This document shows positions 7,750-15,438 of a stretch of DNA of 40,539 nt, one piece after another. Position numbers and translations under genes: made by a program. Under the pieces are notes generated by a model. The model worked only from the letters and a program-made list of their open reading frames with translations, was not told the DNA's origin and made no database searches. Location of the stretch: the NCBI GenBank assembly GCA_964478055.1, contig CAYZHV010000007.1:1-40539 (forward strand), written 5' to 3'. The stretch comes from CAYZHV01 sp964478055 (lineage in GTDB: Bacteria > Spirochaetota > Spirochaetia > DSM-27196 > Alkalispirochaetaceae). The number at the start of each line of letters is the position of its first letter. Position 1 is the stretch's first letter.

Positions 7750-8855
7750 TAATCTCGGCTCCCGGGCTCGAGCATTCGCACACTGCTTACTCTCAGCCCG
7801 AATCCAGCCTCGTTATCCGCAAGCTGCACCTCCCCGATGAGCTCTACCGCCTGCCCTCCCTCGAGGAGCGCCGCAAACTCGAGATAGGCCGGGACTACCC
7901 CTTCGAGGATCTGCCTGTCCTGATACCCCACGAGAAAGTCGAAATTGATTTGCTCGTCGGTGAACTCGAGGTTGCTCACGGTCCCTTTCCACCGAACGTA
8001 GGTCTTCTGGTAGAGCCAGGGCTCCCGGGCGACCTCGTTGTAGGTGAAATTGTCCCGAAAAGAGGTGAAATCGGGCTCCTGGAGGTAGTTCTCCAGAAGA
8101 CGCGCCCGCTCACGAATCGGCTGAGAGGCGTTAGAGGCGAGGATCCGGTTGATCTCACGTTGGGCCATATTGTCCCGGTACTCGTTGAAGTACTCCCGAG
8201 CTCGGCGGAGGGTGGATAGAAGCTCCTCTTCGGTGAGGATAATGCGGAAGTCGCCCTCCGTATCCAGGCGTTCTCCCTGGTCAGGAGCGGTGATAAGCTC
8301 AGATCCGGCTCGTTGCTCAGTCCGTTGCTGATCGATCCAGTCGATGAGCGGGGGCGTGGCGAAGAATGCGAGGACGCCAAGGGCTCCCAGGAGAAGGACA
8401 ATCCAGAAGAGAGGCGGAATCGTCCAGGGCTCCTTGGGCATAAAGCGCTTTGCCTTGCCTTCCTCGAAGAGCTCCACGAGCTCCGCGGGGTCTTCGGTTT
8501 CTCGAAGGAGGGCGAGGCCGCGGCGGGCGAGACGGTTCTTAGGTTCCTTATCGAGAACACTGAGCCAGAGGCGAAGGGCCTCGTCGCTCTGTCGGCGACG
8601 GAGGGCCACCGCGGCGAGAGCATTGAGCACCCTTAGTCGGTCCGGGTCCATCTGTTCCGCTCGGCGCAGGTAGCTGTGGGCTCCGGCGTAGTCTCCGGTG
8701 TAGAGACATGAGAGCCCCAACAGCTCGAAGTAGTCCGGGTTCTCCCGGTACATGAAGACCTGAGGTTCGAGTAGAGAGATTACCTGCGCATATTTGCGGC
8801 GCCTGAAGAGGTGCCACCCTTTTTTGAGTCCGCTCTTACGTCCCTTTGTTGCCAC
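7749..8855 (-). CDS. TPR protein with one membrane segment, function unknown
   Basis: I cannot assign a function. The first 125 residues are tetratricopeptide-like helices ('NPDYFELLGLSCLYTGDYAGA', 'RLRVLNALAAVALRRRQSDEA'), with a basic N-terminus. One transmembrane helix follows at about 146-170 ('FWIVLLLGALGVLAFFATPP'). The C-terminal 190 residues start with an acidic, helical region and end in a beta-rich stretch ('VRWKGTVSNLEF', 'AVELIGEVQLADN') that could be a small OB-like domain. With no signal peptide, the TPR part would be cytoplasmic and the C-terminal domain periplasmic. It lies 10 bases after the CpoB-like gene and touches dtd. A scaffolding role in the envelope is only a guess. 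Confidence 0.82.
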   Translation of the reverse strand: MATKGRKSGLKKGWHLFRRRKYAQVISLLEPQVFMYRENPDYFELLGLSCLYTGDYAGAHSYLRRAEQMDPDRLRVLNALAAVALRRRQSDEALRLWLSVLDKEPKNRLARRGLALLRETEDPAELVELFEEGKAKRFMPKEPWTIPPLFWIVLLLGALGVLAFFATPPLIDWIDQQRTEQRAGSELITAPDQGERLDTEGDFRIILTEEELLSTLRRAREYFNEYRDNMAQREINRILASNASQPIRERARLLENYLQEPDFTSFRDNFTYNEVAREPWLYQKTYVRWKGTVSNLEFTDEQINFDFLVGYQDRQILEGVVPAYLEFAALLEGGQAVELIGEVQLADNEAGFGLRVSSVRMLEPGSRD

Positions 8856-8865
8856 GCTCTAGGCC

Positions 8866-9717
8866 TTACTGTCCTCCGCCGGCCTCTTCTCGGAGTCGAG
8901 CGATCTCCCGCTCGAGGGTTCGAATCCGGGACTCCCTGGTCTCGAGACGCTCCTCGAGCTCCCGCACTCGGGCGGCGAGTCGGTTAATTTCCTGCCGGGC
9001 TCCCTCGCTTGCGCCTTCCGCGAGCCGGGCCTGATACTCGTCGAGGGCCTCCTCGTAGCCGCTCTGCCGGCGTTGAAACTCTTCCTGGGCGGCGAGAAAC
9101 GACTCATGGCTCCACTGCAGCAGACGAAGGAGCTCCTCCTCCCGCTTCTTGAGCTCTATGAGAGAGAGGCGGTATCGCGCTGCCTCAACTCGGAAGCTTG
9201 TCGGAAACTCTCTGACGACGGTCCGAAAGAGGCGCTCAGCCTCCTCCAGGCGACCGAGCTCGTAAAGGGACTCGCCGGTCCAGTAGTATGCATTGGCCAC
9301 GAAGGGAGAGTCCGGGAACTCCTCGAGGAATGTCTGAAACGCCTGGATCCCCTCCTGGTAGTCTTGCTGCAGAAAGAGAAGCCGTCCGCGCTGGTAGTTT
9401 GCCTCGGTGTAGTACCGATGTCCCTCGAAATTGAGGAGGAAGTACTCCAGGTTCTGCTCCGCCTCGTTGAGGCGAGAAAGGCCCATGGCGGACTTGGCTA
9501 TCCAGAAATAGGCGTCCCCTTCAACCTGAGGATCCTCGGCATTGAGCAGGGCCTCTCTGAACCGCAGAAGTGCCTGTTCGAAGGCTCCCTGCTGAAAGCG
9601 GCTGATTCCCTCCTCCAGGAGTTGCTGCGGCGTCATCGAGTTGTTCTGCCCAATGAGAGGCGATGTAAGCAGAAGCATGAGCAACACCAGAAGGATCCAG
9701 AAAGGTCGTTTCTTCAT
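8866..9717 (-). CDS. Secreted TPR and coiled-coil protein, CpoB/YbgF-like
   Basis: ATG 9715-9717, preceded by GAGGGAG, opens a signal peptide ('KKRPFWILLVLLMLLLTSPL', ending near 'LIGQ'). Residues 30-180 hold at least four TPR-type units of the Tol-Pal CpoB/outer-membrane-lipoprotein kind: 'GDAYFWIAKSAMGLSRLNEA', 'EANYQRGRLLFLQQDYQEGI', 'ANAYYWTGESLYELGRLEEA'. The last 100 residues form a charged coiled coil. In classical CpoB the coiled coil comes before the TPRs; here the order is reversed, so orthology is unsure. The predicted place is the periplasm. It is cotranscribed with rpe and the membrane TPR gene, which may make an envelope pair. Confidence 0.82.
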   Translation of the reverse strand: MKKRPFWILLVLLMLLLTSPLIGQNNSMTPQQLLEEGISRFQQGAFEQALLRFREALLNAEDPQVEGDAYFWIAKSAMGLSRLNEAEQNLEYFLLNFEGHRYYTEANYQRGRLLFLQQDYQEGIQAFQTFLEEFPDSPFVANAYYWTGESLYELGRLEEAERLFRTVVREFPTSFRVEAARYRLSLIELKKREEELLRLLQWSHESFLAAQEEFQRRQSGYEEALDEYQARLAEGASEGARQEINRLAARVRELEERLETRESRIRTLEREIARLREEAGGGQ

Positions 9718-9795
9718 ATCTACGCTCCCTCTCTCATTGTCGACTCTACCGGCACCGAAGTGTAGGGGTTCATGCGCTTCTCTCACTGTCGCGGA

Positions 9796-10467
9796 TCAGG
9801 CTACGCCGGTTGCCCCGGTCAGGCTCTTGAGGTAACTCCCCGGGTCCGCGGCCTCGAAGAAAGAGCTCCCACTCACCAGGACGTTTGCCCCGGCCTCGAT
9901 AGCTCTCGGTGCTGTTTCCTCGTTTATGCCGCCGTCCACCTGAATATGGAAGGAGTATCCCCGATCATCCCGGAGCGCCTTCGCCTGTGCCACCTTCTCC
10001 AGACACATCGGTATGAGCGATTGTCCCCCGTAACCAGGGTTGACGGTCATGATCAGGAGGAGATCGATCTCTCCAAAGAGATCCCGAACCATTTCTACCG
10101 GGGTAGAAGGCACAAGGGTGAGTCCCACCCCCTTGCCGTAGCTTCGAATCAGTTGGCAGGTGCGGTGGGCGTGGAGGGAAGCTTCGATATGAAAAGTAAT
10201 TCGGTCAGCCCCGGCCTCCGAGAAGGGACCAATCATCATATCCGGATTGTCCACCATCAAATGCACGTCCAAGGGAAGCTTTGTGTGCTTGCGAATGTCC
10301 GCCACGGTCTTGGGAGAGAAACTCAGATTCGGCGCAAAATGACCGTCCAGGATATCCACGTGTACCCAGTCCCCACCGGCGGACTCTATGAGCTCCATTG
10401 CTCCCTTGAGGTCGCTCGTATCTGCTGAGAGGATTGACGGTGCAGTTATGATTGACGATTGTTCCAT
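9796..10467 (-). CDS. rpe: Ribulose-phosphate 3-epimerase
   Basis: Rpe interconverts ribulose 5-phosphate and xylulose 5-phosphate in the pentose phosphate pathway. The 223-residue TIM barrel shows 'APSILSADTSDLKGAMELIE', the metal/catalytic motif 'DWVHVDILDGHFAPNLSFSP', 'LDVHLMVDNP', 'DLLLIMTVNPGYGGQ' and 'IQVDGGI', ending in the phosphate site 'NVLVSGSSFF'. ATG 10465-10467 is chosen because it gives the canonical N-terminus; the frame is open upstream. No Shine-Dalgarno sequence precedes it, and a good promoter ends only 9 bases before the ATG, so the mRNA may be almost leaderless. It heads the rpe-CpoB-like-TPR-dtd unit. Confidence 0.96.
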   Translation of the reverse strand: MEQSSIITAPSILSADTSDLKGAMELIESAGGDWVHVDILDGHFAPNLSFSPKTVADIRKHTKLPLDVHLMVDNPDMMIGPFSEAGADRITFHIEASLHAHRTCQLIRSYGKGVGLTLVPSTPVEMVRDLFGEIDLLLIMTVNPGYGGQSLIPMCLEKVAQAKALRDDRGYSFHIQVDGGINEETAPRAIEAGANVLVSGSSFFEAADPGSYLKSLTGATGVA

Positions 10468-10476
10468 AGTGTAGTC

Positions 10477-10505
10477 ATAATAGTCGGCGACGAAACAAAG
10501 ATCAA
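10477..10505 (-). promoter_or_regulatory. Sigma-70-type promoter of rpe
   Basis: On the minus strand TTGATC (10505-10500), a 17-base spacer and TATTAT (10482-10477) make a good promoter. Nine bases separate the -10 element from the rpe ATG, predicting a 5' leader of about 0 to 3 bases. Confidence 0.65.
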
Positions 10506-10525
10506 ACCACCCTTCTCTTCCGCGA

Positions 10526-10543
10526 CACCTCTTCCCGGAGGTG
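10526..10543. promoter_or_regulatory. Inverted repeat between divergent promoters
   Basis: CACCTC, a 6-base gap and GAGGTG form a short perfect palindrome placed between the -35 elements of the rpe and TPR-greA promoters. It could be an operator serving both directions, but it is short and G/C-rich and may be chance. Confidence 0.25.
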
Positions 10544-10549
10544 GCTTCG

Positions 10550-10577
10550 TTGACGTATCTTTTCTCTATGATATAAT
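10550..10577 (+). promoter_or_regulatory. Sigma-70-type promoter of the TPR-greA unit
   Basis: TTGACG (10550-10555), a 16-base spacer and a perfect TATAAT (10572-10577) read toward the TPR gene at 10610. The predicted start near 10584 gives a leader of about 26 bases with a weak GGGGA ribosome site. It is divergent to the rpe promoter. Confidence 0.75.
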
Positions 10578-10609
10578 GACTCAAACATCCATCGGGGATC
10601 ACTACGCGA

Positions 10610-11554
10610 GTGGAGAATCAGAAGCAGGATGAGAGAACCGATACGCTGCTGCATAAAGCGTACGAAAGAATAAAGGAGCATAAGCTCGACAGCGCGGCAG
10701 CGGCCTTGGAAGAGGCGCTCTCCACGGCGTTCGACAATCCTCATGTCGTGACATCGTTGAAATACGTGAACTTCTGGAGGGACCGCCAGTCAAGCGTGGC
10801 ATCTATAAGCGGCACCTTCGAGCGCGCGGAGTACCTCCTGGGGCAATGGAGCACCTTTGACGGCTTTGTTGAACGTATTGGCGAGCGCGACGAGAGCTGC
10901 CTGTACGCCCTGAAGCAACACGTATTCGGTGAAGCTCTCGGATACTACAGACAGCTCTACCAGCAGTCCGAGGCGCGGGATCCTGAGCTCCTGCTCCGGA
11001 TCGGACGGTGTTACAAAGGGATCGGCGACTTCCAGCGGGCGGTCCGCTTTCTTCAGGCCGCTACCACCGAGCGTCCTGGAGACGCGGCGATTCTTGCGGA
11101 GCTTGCGGACTCTTTTGCGCTGGTTGGCGATACTCAGGCAGCGAAGGCCTTCTTTCGGGAGGCTTTCTTTGTTGATCCTCAGAGGGTGGACATCTCGACC
11201 TTGGAGTCCGAGATGATTAGACGGTTAATCGCGAAGCTCCAGGAGATGGGCATGGAATTGCCTCTCCTCAAGGAGTGGCTCCCGGTGTACGGGGTGCTCT
11301 TCGGGATCTTCACGGTTAAGCGGGAGCTCCGCTCCATAGAGTTCGGCCGCCTCAAGCAGGCGATCTACTCTCTGGAACGGGAGCTGCGGGAACGGAGTTC
11401 CGATCCCGCGGTTATCGAGCCGAGGCTCATAAACAAGTACTTCTGGTTGATTGACCATTTCATTGGGGTCCAGGAGGAGCAGCAAAAAATCGACGAGGTG
11501 CTTTTGAAAATTCGAAGTCTGAACCCCAAAGTCTATCACCAATATACCAATTAG
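10610..11554 (+). CDS. TPR protein upstream of the GreA-domain gene, function unknown
   Basis: This 314-residue soluble protein starts at GTG 10610 (GGGGA about 12 bases upstream; no ATG suits). It is all-helical with TPR-like units, most clearly 'ELLLRIGRCYKGIGDFQRAV' and 'AILAELADSFALVGDTQAAK' at about 125-195, and lacks a signal peptide or membrane helices. The C-terminal third is a helical domain without a recognised signature. The GreA-domain gene starts 19 bases after its stop, so the two are cotranscribed from the promoter at 10550. The helical solenoid character matches the N-terminal part of the next protein, suggesting that the two products interact, but this is inference. Confidence 0.85.
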   Translation: MENQKQDERTDTLLHKAYERIKEHKLDSAAAALEEALSTAFDNPHVVTSLKYVNFWRDRQSSVASISGTFERAEYLLGQWSTFDGFVERIGERDESCLYALKQHVFGEALGYYRQLYQQSEARDPELLLRIGRCYKGIGDFQRAVRFLQAATTERPGDAAILAELADSFALVGDTQAAKAFFREAFFVDPQRVDISTLESEMIRRLIAKLQEMGMELPLLKEWLPVYGVLFGIFTVKRELRSIEFGRLKQAIYSLERELRERSSDPAVIEPRLINKYFWLIDHFIGVQEEQQKIDEVLLKIRSLNPKVYHQYTN

Positions 11555-11573
11555 CTATTCAGGAGCTTCATCT

Positions 11574-14294
11574 ATGGCAGAGCAGACGACAACTGTAACG
11601 CACATTTCTGAGTTGCTCAACGAAGAAAAATGGACCCGTGCGACTCTTAACAGTTACACCATAAAGAACTTTCAGGAGCTCGACCGCGTGGTCGAGGACA
11701 TCTTCGAGAAGGAAATCGAAGACGAGGTCCTCGAGGCGTGCGAGGAGCACCTGCAACACACGAAGAACAGCATTATCGCCCTCTACATTTCCGGGATAAT
11801 AAATCTCAATCGGCAGGTAGTGGACGATTCCAATCTGGTCAACTTGATCAAGATCTTCTCGGATAACCACAAGTGGAACATCGTCGAGTACCTTGCCGAG
11901 CGCATTCTCGACTTCGGTGAGAACAAATTCGCCCTCAGGACCCTTGTGGACACCTACACCCACGAGAACCAGGAAGATAAGCTGTACGACATTTGGGAAC
12001 GGCTGATCCGGGTCGACTACGAGGAAGCGGACATCGTTCGCAAGCTTGCCGCCAAGAAGGAAGAGGAAGGCGAAACCGAAGAAGCGGTGAACTATTACAA
12101 GAAGGCGCTTCACCGCTACATAAACCAGAAGCTCTTTACCAACGTAAAGGAAGTCTGGCACCGCCTCATTCAGCTAGCCCCGGAGGAGACGGAGTTCTTC
12201 TATCACGCCGAAGGGAAGATCGCGAAGACAATCAGTCCCGACCGGGCGGTACAGCTTCTCGAAGACCTCTACCCCTACTTCAAGCAGAACGAAAAGTGGG
12301 ACACCGCCATCGAGATTCTGAAGCGCGTGCTCACCTACGATGCGAAGAACCCCTGGGCCCGGAAGGAGATCGTGGAGTGTTTCCAGCAGAAATACGCCGA
12401 TCACAGCCATCTGGACGACTACATTCGCCTCTCCAACCTCAATCAGAGCTGGAGAAATGTGCACGATTCCATAGCTGATTTCGAGAAGCACATCGCTTTC
12501 GACAAAGGGAACTTTGTCTTCCACCGAAGCTGGGGCGTTGGACGGATCAGGGACATTCAGGGTGACACGATCATTATCGACTTCGCCAAGAAGCGTAATC
12601 ATAAAATGTCCCTGAAGATGGCCGTAAGCGCCCTGGACGTCCTGGCGAAGGACCACATCTGGGTGCTCCGGAGTGTTTGGCCTCGAGAAAAGCTAAAGAC
12701 CCGAGTCAAGAAGAACCCGACCTGGGCTCTCAAGACGGTGATTCGCTCTCTCGGCAACGCCGCGGACATGAAAAAAATCAAGGCGGAGCTGGTTCCCTCG
12801 GTTCTCACTCAGGGCGAGTGGTCATCTTGGAGCACCAAGGCGCGCAACATCCTCAAGACCAGCGAAGAGTTTGGCACCCTTCAGGACAAGCTCGATCACT
12901 TTGTGGTGCGGGACCAGCCGATCACCTTCGAGGAAAAGACGTTTAACAAGTTCAAGGCGGAAAAGAGCTTCTTTGACCGTATCAAGACCTTTCGGGAGTT
13001 TCTCGACCACATCGAGGAGAACGAGGATGCCGGAACGGACTCGGAGTTTTTCCGAGAGATGTATGAGTACTTCGTTGCTTTCTTGCGAAATCCCGCGCAG
13101 GTCAATGAGCACGTAATCGCCAGTGCCCTGGTCGTCAGGGACGTGGTCGCCGCCTACCCCTATCTCGCCCAGGAAGGCATTAACCCCGATTTCCAGGAAC
13201 TCTACGAGGAGATCGAGGATCTGGATCAGGTCTTCTCAAATATCGAGAGCAACGAGATCAAGCGGGAGTTCCTAACTCAGGTGAAGCGGATCGACAAGAA
13301 CTGGCCGGCGATTTACATTCGGCTCTTTCCCCACTTTTTGAGTCGGGACATCGTGCACGAGCTCGAGCGCTCCGGCCACGAGGACCTACTCAAGGATCTC
13401 TTTAAGTACGTCTACCAGAACTATCGCGACCTGCGAGAGCCTTTTATCTGGTTCGCGCGAAACTGCGCACAGGACGAGTGGTTTCAGAACGTCGACGTGG
13501 AATACGAGAAAATCCTCATCGGTATTATCCACATCTACGATCTCACCTTCCGGGACATCGAAAACCGGAAAGACGCCACCATCAACCGAAAGATCAACAA
13601 GCAGGCGCAGAACTACCTTTTCAAGGAAGGAAACCTGCAACGGTTCCTCGAGAAGGCTGATCAGGACTCGGTGGCCCGGATCTATACGCTCCTTAGCGAC
13701 GTAAAGGAGATGGATCCGAAACTCCTCATCGAGATCAGGCAGCAGATTCTCGACCGCTTCCCGAACTTCAAGTTCTACGGCGAGCGAGAAGAGACGATGG
13801 AAAGCACCGTAAGCCGAGGCTTTTACGCTGCTCCCTCTTCCTACGACCGCAAGCAGAAAGAACTCACCCATCTCCACGAGGTTGAAGTGCCGGAAAACTC
13901 CAAGGAGATCGACCGGGCACGGAGCTACGGCGACCTGCGGGAGAACGCGGAGTACAAGGCGGCTCTGGAGCACCAGGCGGAGCTCAACCGTCGCGCGGGG
14001 GAACTCAAGAACGATCTCGAGCGAGTGCGGATCGTAAACCCGAAAGAGGTGGATTCCGCAACGGTTGGCTTCGGCACCAGGGTGACTCTCTTCGACCTCA
14101 ACGAGGAGAAGGAAGTGGTCTACACCATTCTCGGCCCCTGGGAGTCGAACCCGGACAAGGGTGTCATCAACTACCAGTCGCCTCTGGGTAAGAAGCTCTA
14201 CAACCAGAAGCCTGGTGATGAGCTTACCTTTGAGATCAACGAGCGGAAGTACAAGTACCGGATCGAAAAGATCGAGGTGGCTGAGTTCAAGTAA
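11574..14294 (+). CDS. greA: Giant GreA-domain transcript cleavage factor with TPR-like N-terminal region
   Basis: Only the last 140 or so of 906 residues are GreA: a coiled-coil tip 'GDLRENAEYKAALEHQAEL', whose D787 and E790 match the catalytic acidic pair D41/E44 of E. coli GreA, followed by the FKBP-like C-terminal domain ('VGFGTRVTLFDL', 'VINYQSPLGKKLYNQKPGDE'). The first 290 residues are a TPR/HEAT-like helical solenoid. At about 312-357 a small beta module 'GNFVFHRSWGVGRIRDI' resembles the Tudor/CarD-like RNA polymerase-binding fold. Residues 380-740 are helical and unrecognised. Spirochete GreA proteins of about 900 residues are known from Borrelia and Treponema, so the fusion is lineage-typical and not an assembly error. 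Role: rescue of backtracked RNA polymerase. CAGGAG precedes ATG 11574. Confidence 0.9.
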   Translation: MAEQTTTVTHISELLNEEKWTRATLNSYTIKNFQELDRVVEDIFEKEIEDEVLEACEEHLQHTKNSIIALYISGIINLNRQVVDDSNLVNLIKIFSDNHKWNIVEYLAERILDFGENKFALRTLVDTYTHENQEDKLYDIWERLIRVDYEEADIVRKLAAKKEEEGETEEAVNYYKKALHRYINQKLFTNVKEVWHRLIQLAPEETEFFYHAEGKIAKTISPDRAVQLLEDLYPYFKQNEKWDTAIEILKRVLTYDAKNPWARKEIVECFQQKYADHSHLDDYIRLSNLNQSWRNVHDSIADFEKHIAFDKGNFVFHRSWGVGRIRDIQGDTIIIDFAKKRNHKMSLKMAVSALDVLAKDHIWVLRSVWPREKLKTRVKKNPTWALKTVIRSLGNAADMKKIKAELVPSVLTQGEWSSWSTKARNILKTSEEFGTLQDKLDHFVVRDQPITFEEKTFNKFKAEKSFFDRIKTFREFLDHIEENEDAGTDSEFFREMYEYFVAFLRNPAQVNEHVIASALVVRDVVAAYPYLAQEGINPDFQELYEEIEDLDQVFSNIESNEIKREFLTQVKRIDKNWPAIYIRLFPHFLSRDIVHELERSGHEDLLKDLFKYVYQNYRDLREPFIWFARNCAQDEWFQNVDVEYEKILIGIIHIYDLTFRDIENRKDATINRKINKQAQNYLFKEGNLQRFLEKADQDSVARIYTLLSDVKEMDPKLLIEIRQQILDRFPNFKFYGEREETMESTVSRGFYAAPSSYDRKQKELTHLHEVEVPENSKEIDRARSYGDLRENAEYKAALEHQAELNRRAGELKNDLERVRIVNPKEVDSATVGFGTRVTLFDLNEEKEVVYTILGPWESNPDKGVINYQSPLGKKLYNQKPGDELTFEINERKYKYRIEKIEVAEFK

Positions 14295-14354
14295 CTCGTC
14301 ACGTCCGGGCCGACCCGGCGGAGGGCTTGGCTCATTTCAACGCAGCATTGGAAA

Positions 14355-14383
14355 GCGGCGGCCGATTCGGTCGTCGCTTTTTT
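14355..14383 (+). terminator. Intrinsic terminator after greA
   Basis: A 10-pair stem with two G-T wobbles (GCGGCGGCCG with CGGTCGTCGC), a 3-base loop ATT and six T residues lies 61 bases after the greA stop. It closes the TPR-greA unit before the promoter of the next gene. Confidence 0.85.
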
Positions 14384-14413
14384 GTAGGCGGCGGTATCGG
14401 ACTTTTTCGAGAA

Positions 14414-14422
14414 TGATATAAC
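14414..14422 (+). promoter_or_regulatory. Extended -10 promoter of the REC-GAF gene
   Basis: TGA followed by TATAAC (14417-14422) is an extended -10 element. The -35 region 17 bases upstream is poor. The predicted start near 14429 leaves a 25-base leader carrying CAGGAGA. Confidence 0.45.
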
Positions 14423-14453
14423 GTGCTATTCTCTAAACAGGAGAAGCGTTTCC

Positions 14454-15422
14454 TTGGTTCCGGAACAGAACAGTAAGACCATACTCCTGGTGGAAGACGA
14501 GGCTCTGATAGCGCTCTCTGAGAAGCGGGTACTGGAAGACGCTGGCTACCGGGCCATGACCGCGTACAGTGGAGAAAAGGCTCTGGCATTGCTCGAGCAG
14601 GAACCATCCGTTGACTTGGTCCTAATGGACATTGATCTTGGCAGGGGGCCCGACGGCACGGAAATTGCCGACCGGATTCTGCGGGAGCGGGATATGCCCG
14701 TGGTCTTTCTATCCTCCCACACCGAGCCGGAGGTTGTGCGCAAGACTGAGGGGATAACCTCCTACGGCTATATCGTCAAGAGCTCCGGAGACGTAGTGCT
14801 TCTAGCCTCCATCAAGATGGCCTTTCGGCTATTCGAGGCAAAGCGTAGCTTGAAGGACGAGTTGCGCCACCGAGAAGAGCTGGAGAGTTCCCTTCTCGAG
14901 CGTAACGAGAACCTGACGGCTCTTCTTGAGGTGAGCAGGAGCCTCTCGGCGACTCTGGATCTGCAGACGGTCCTACAGGTTGCTTCGGACTCACTGGCGA
15001 GATTTTCGGGTCTGAACACTGCGGCGGTTTACCTTATCGACGAGGGGATCTTGGAGCTTCGGGCAGCGACACCGCCCATTCCCGAGGATTTCCCGCGCGA
15101 CTTCCGTCTCGCTGCAGTGGAGGACCATCCCCACATAGGGCGGGCGATCGAGACGAGGTCACCGGTCATCATCGAAGACTTAAACGCCGAGAAACTGACT
15201 GACGCTGAGCGGGAGGTCGCCGCGATTCGTGGCCTTAAATCTATAGCATACTTCCCTCTCAATTCAGGAGAGAGGGCGATCGGCGTGCTGATTACGGGGA
15301 GCACAGCGCGCTCTTTGAGCAGTTGTGATTCCACTAATCAACTCTGCGCTACCCTGGCAAACATAGCCGCAGTTGCCGCGGAAAACGCCATTCAGTTCGA
15401 GCGAGTTAATCAGTTTCTCTAG
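14454..15422 (+). CDS. Response regulator with receiver and GAF domains, no output domain
   Basis: The receiver (about 8-125) has the acidic pocket E14/D15, phospho-acceptor D59 in 'LVLMDIDLG', switch Ser in 'FLSSHT' and K109 in 'GYIVKSSG'. A short coiled linker (125-150) leads to a GAF domain (about 154-320, 'VLQVASDSLARFSGLNTAAV'). The protein stops there, with no kinase, DNA-binding or cyclase domain. It starts at TTG 14454, preceded by CAGGAG, and no ATG or GTG is available upstream. It faces a PAS-PAS histidine kinase across 14 bases. A phosphorelay or sensory adaptor role is likely; the GAF ligand is unknown. Confidence 0.88.
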   Translation: MVPEQNSKTILLVEDEALIALSEKRVLEDAGYRAMTAYSGEKALALLEQEPSVDLVLMDIDLGRGPDGTEIADRILRERDMPVVFLSSHTEPEVVRKTEGITSYGYIVKSSGDVVLLASIKMAFRLFEAKRSLKDELRHREELESSLLERNENLTALLEVSRSLSATLDLQTVLQVASDSLARFSGLNTAAVYLIDEGILELRAATPPIPEDFPRDFRLAAVEDHPHIGRAIETRSPVIIEDLNAEKLTDAEREVAAIRGLKSIAYFPLNSGERAIGVLITGSTARSLSSCDSTNQLCATLANIAAVAAENAIQFERVNQFL

Positions 15423-15438
15423 ACTGCGAAACTCGATT
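15408..15438. terminator. Possible bidirectional hairpin between convergent genes
   Basis: AATCAGTTTC pairs with GAAACTCGATT through 10 base pairs and one bulged C around a 10-base loop, spanning the ends of the REC-GAF and histidine kinase genes. There is no T-run on either side, so termination efficiency is doubtful. Confidence 0.3.
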
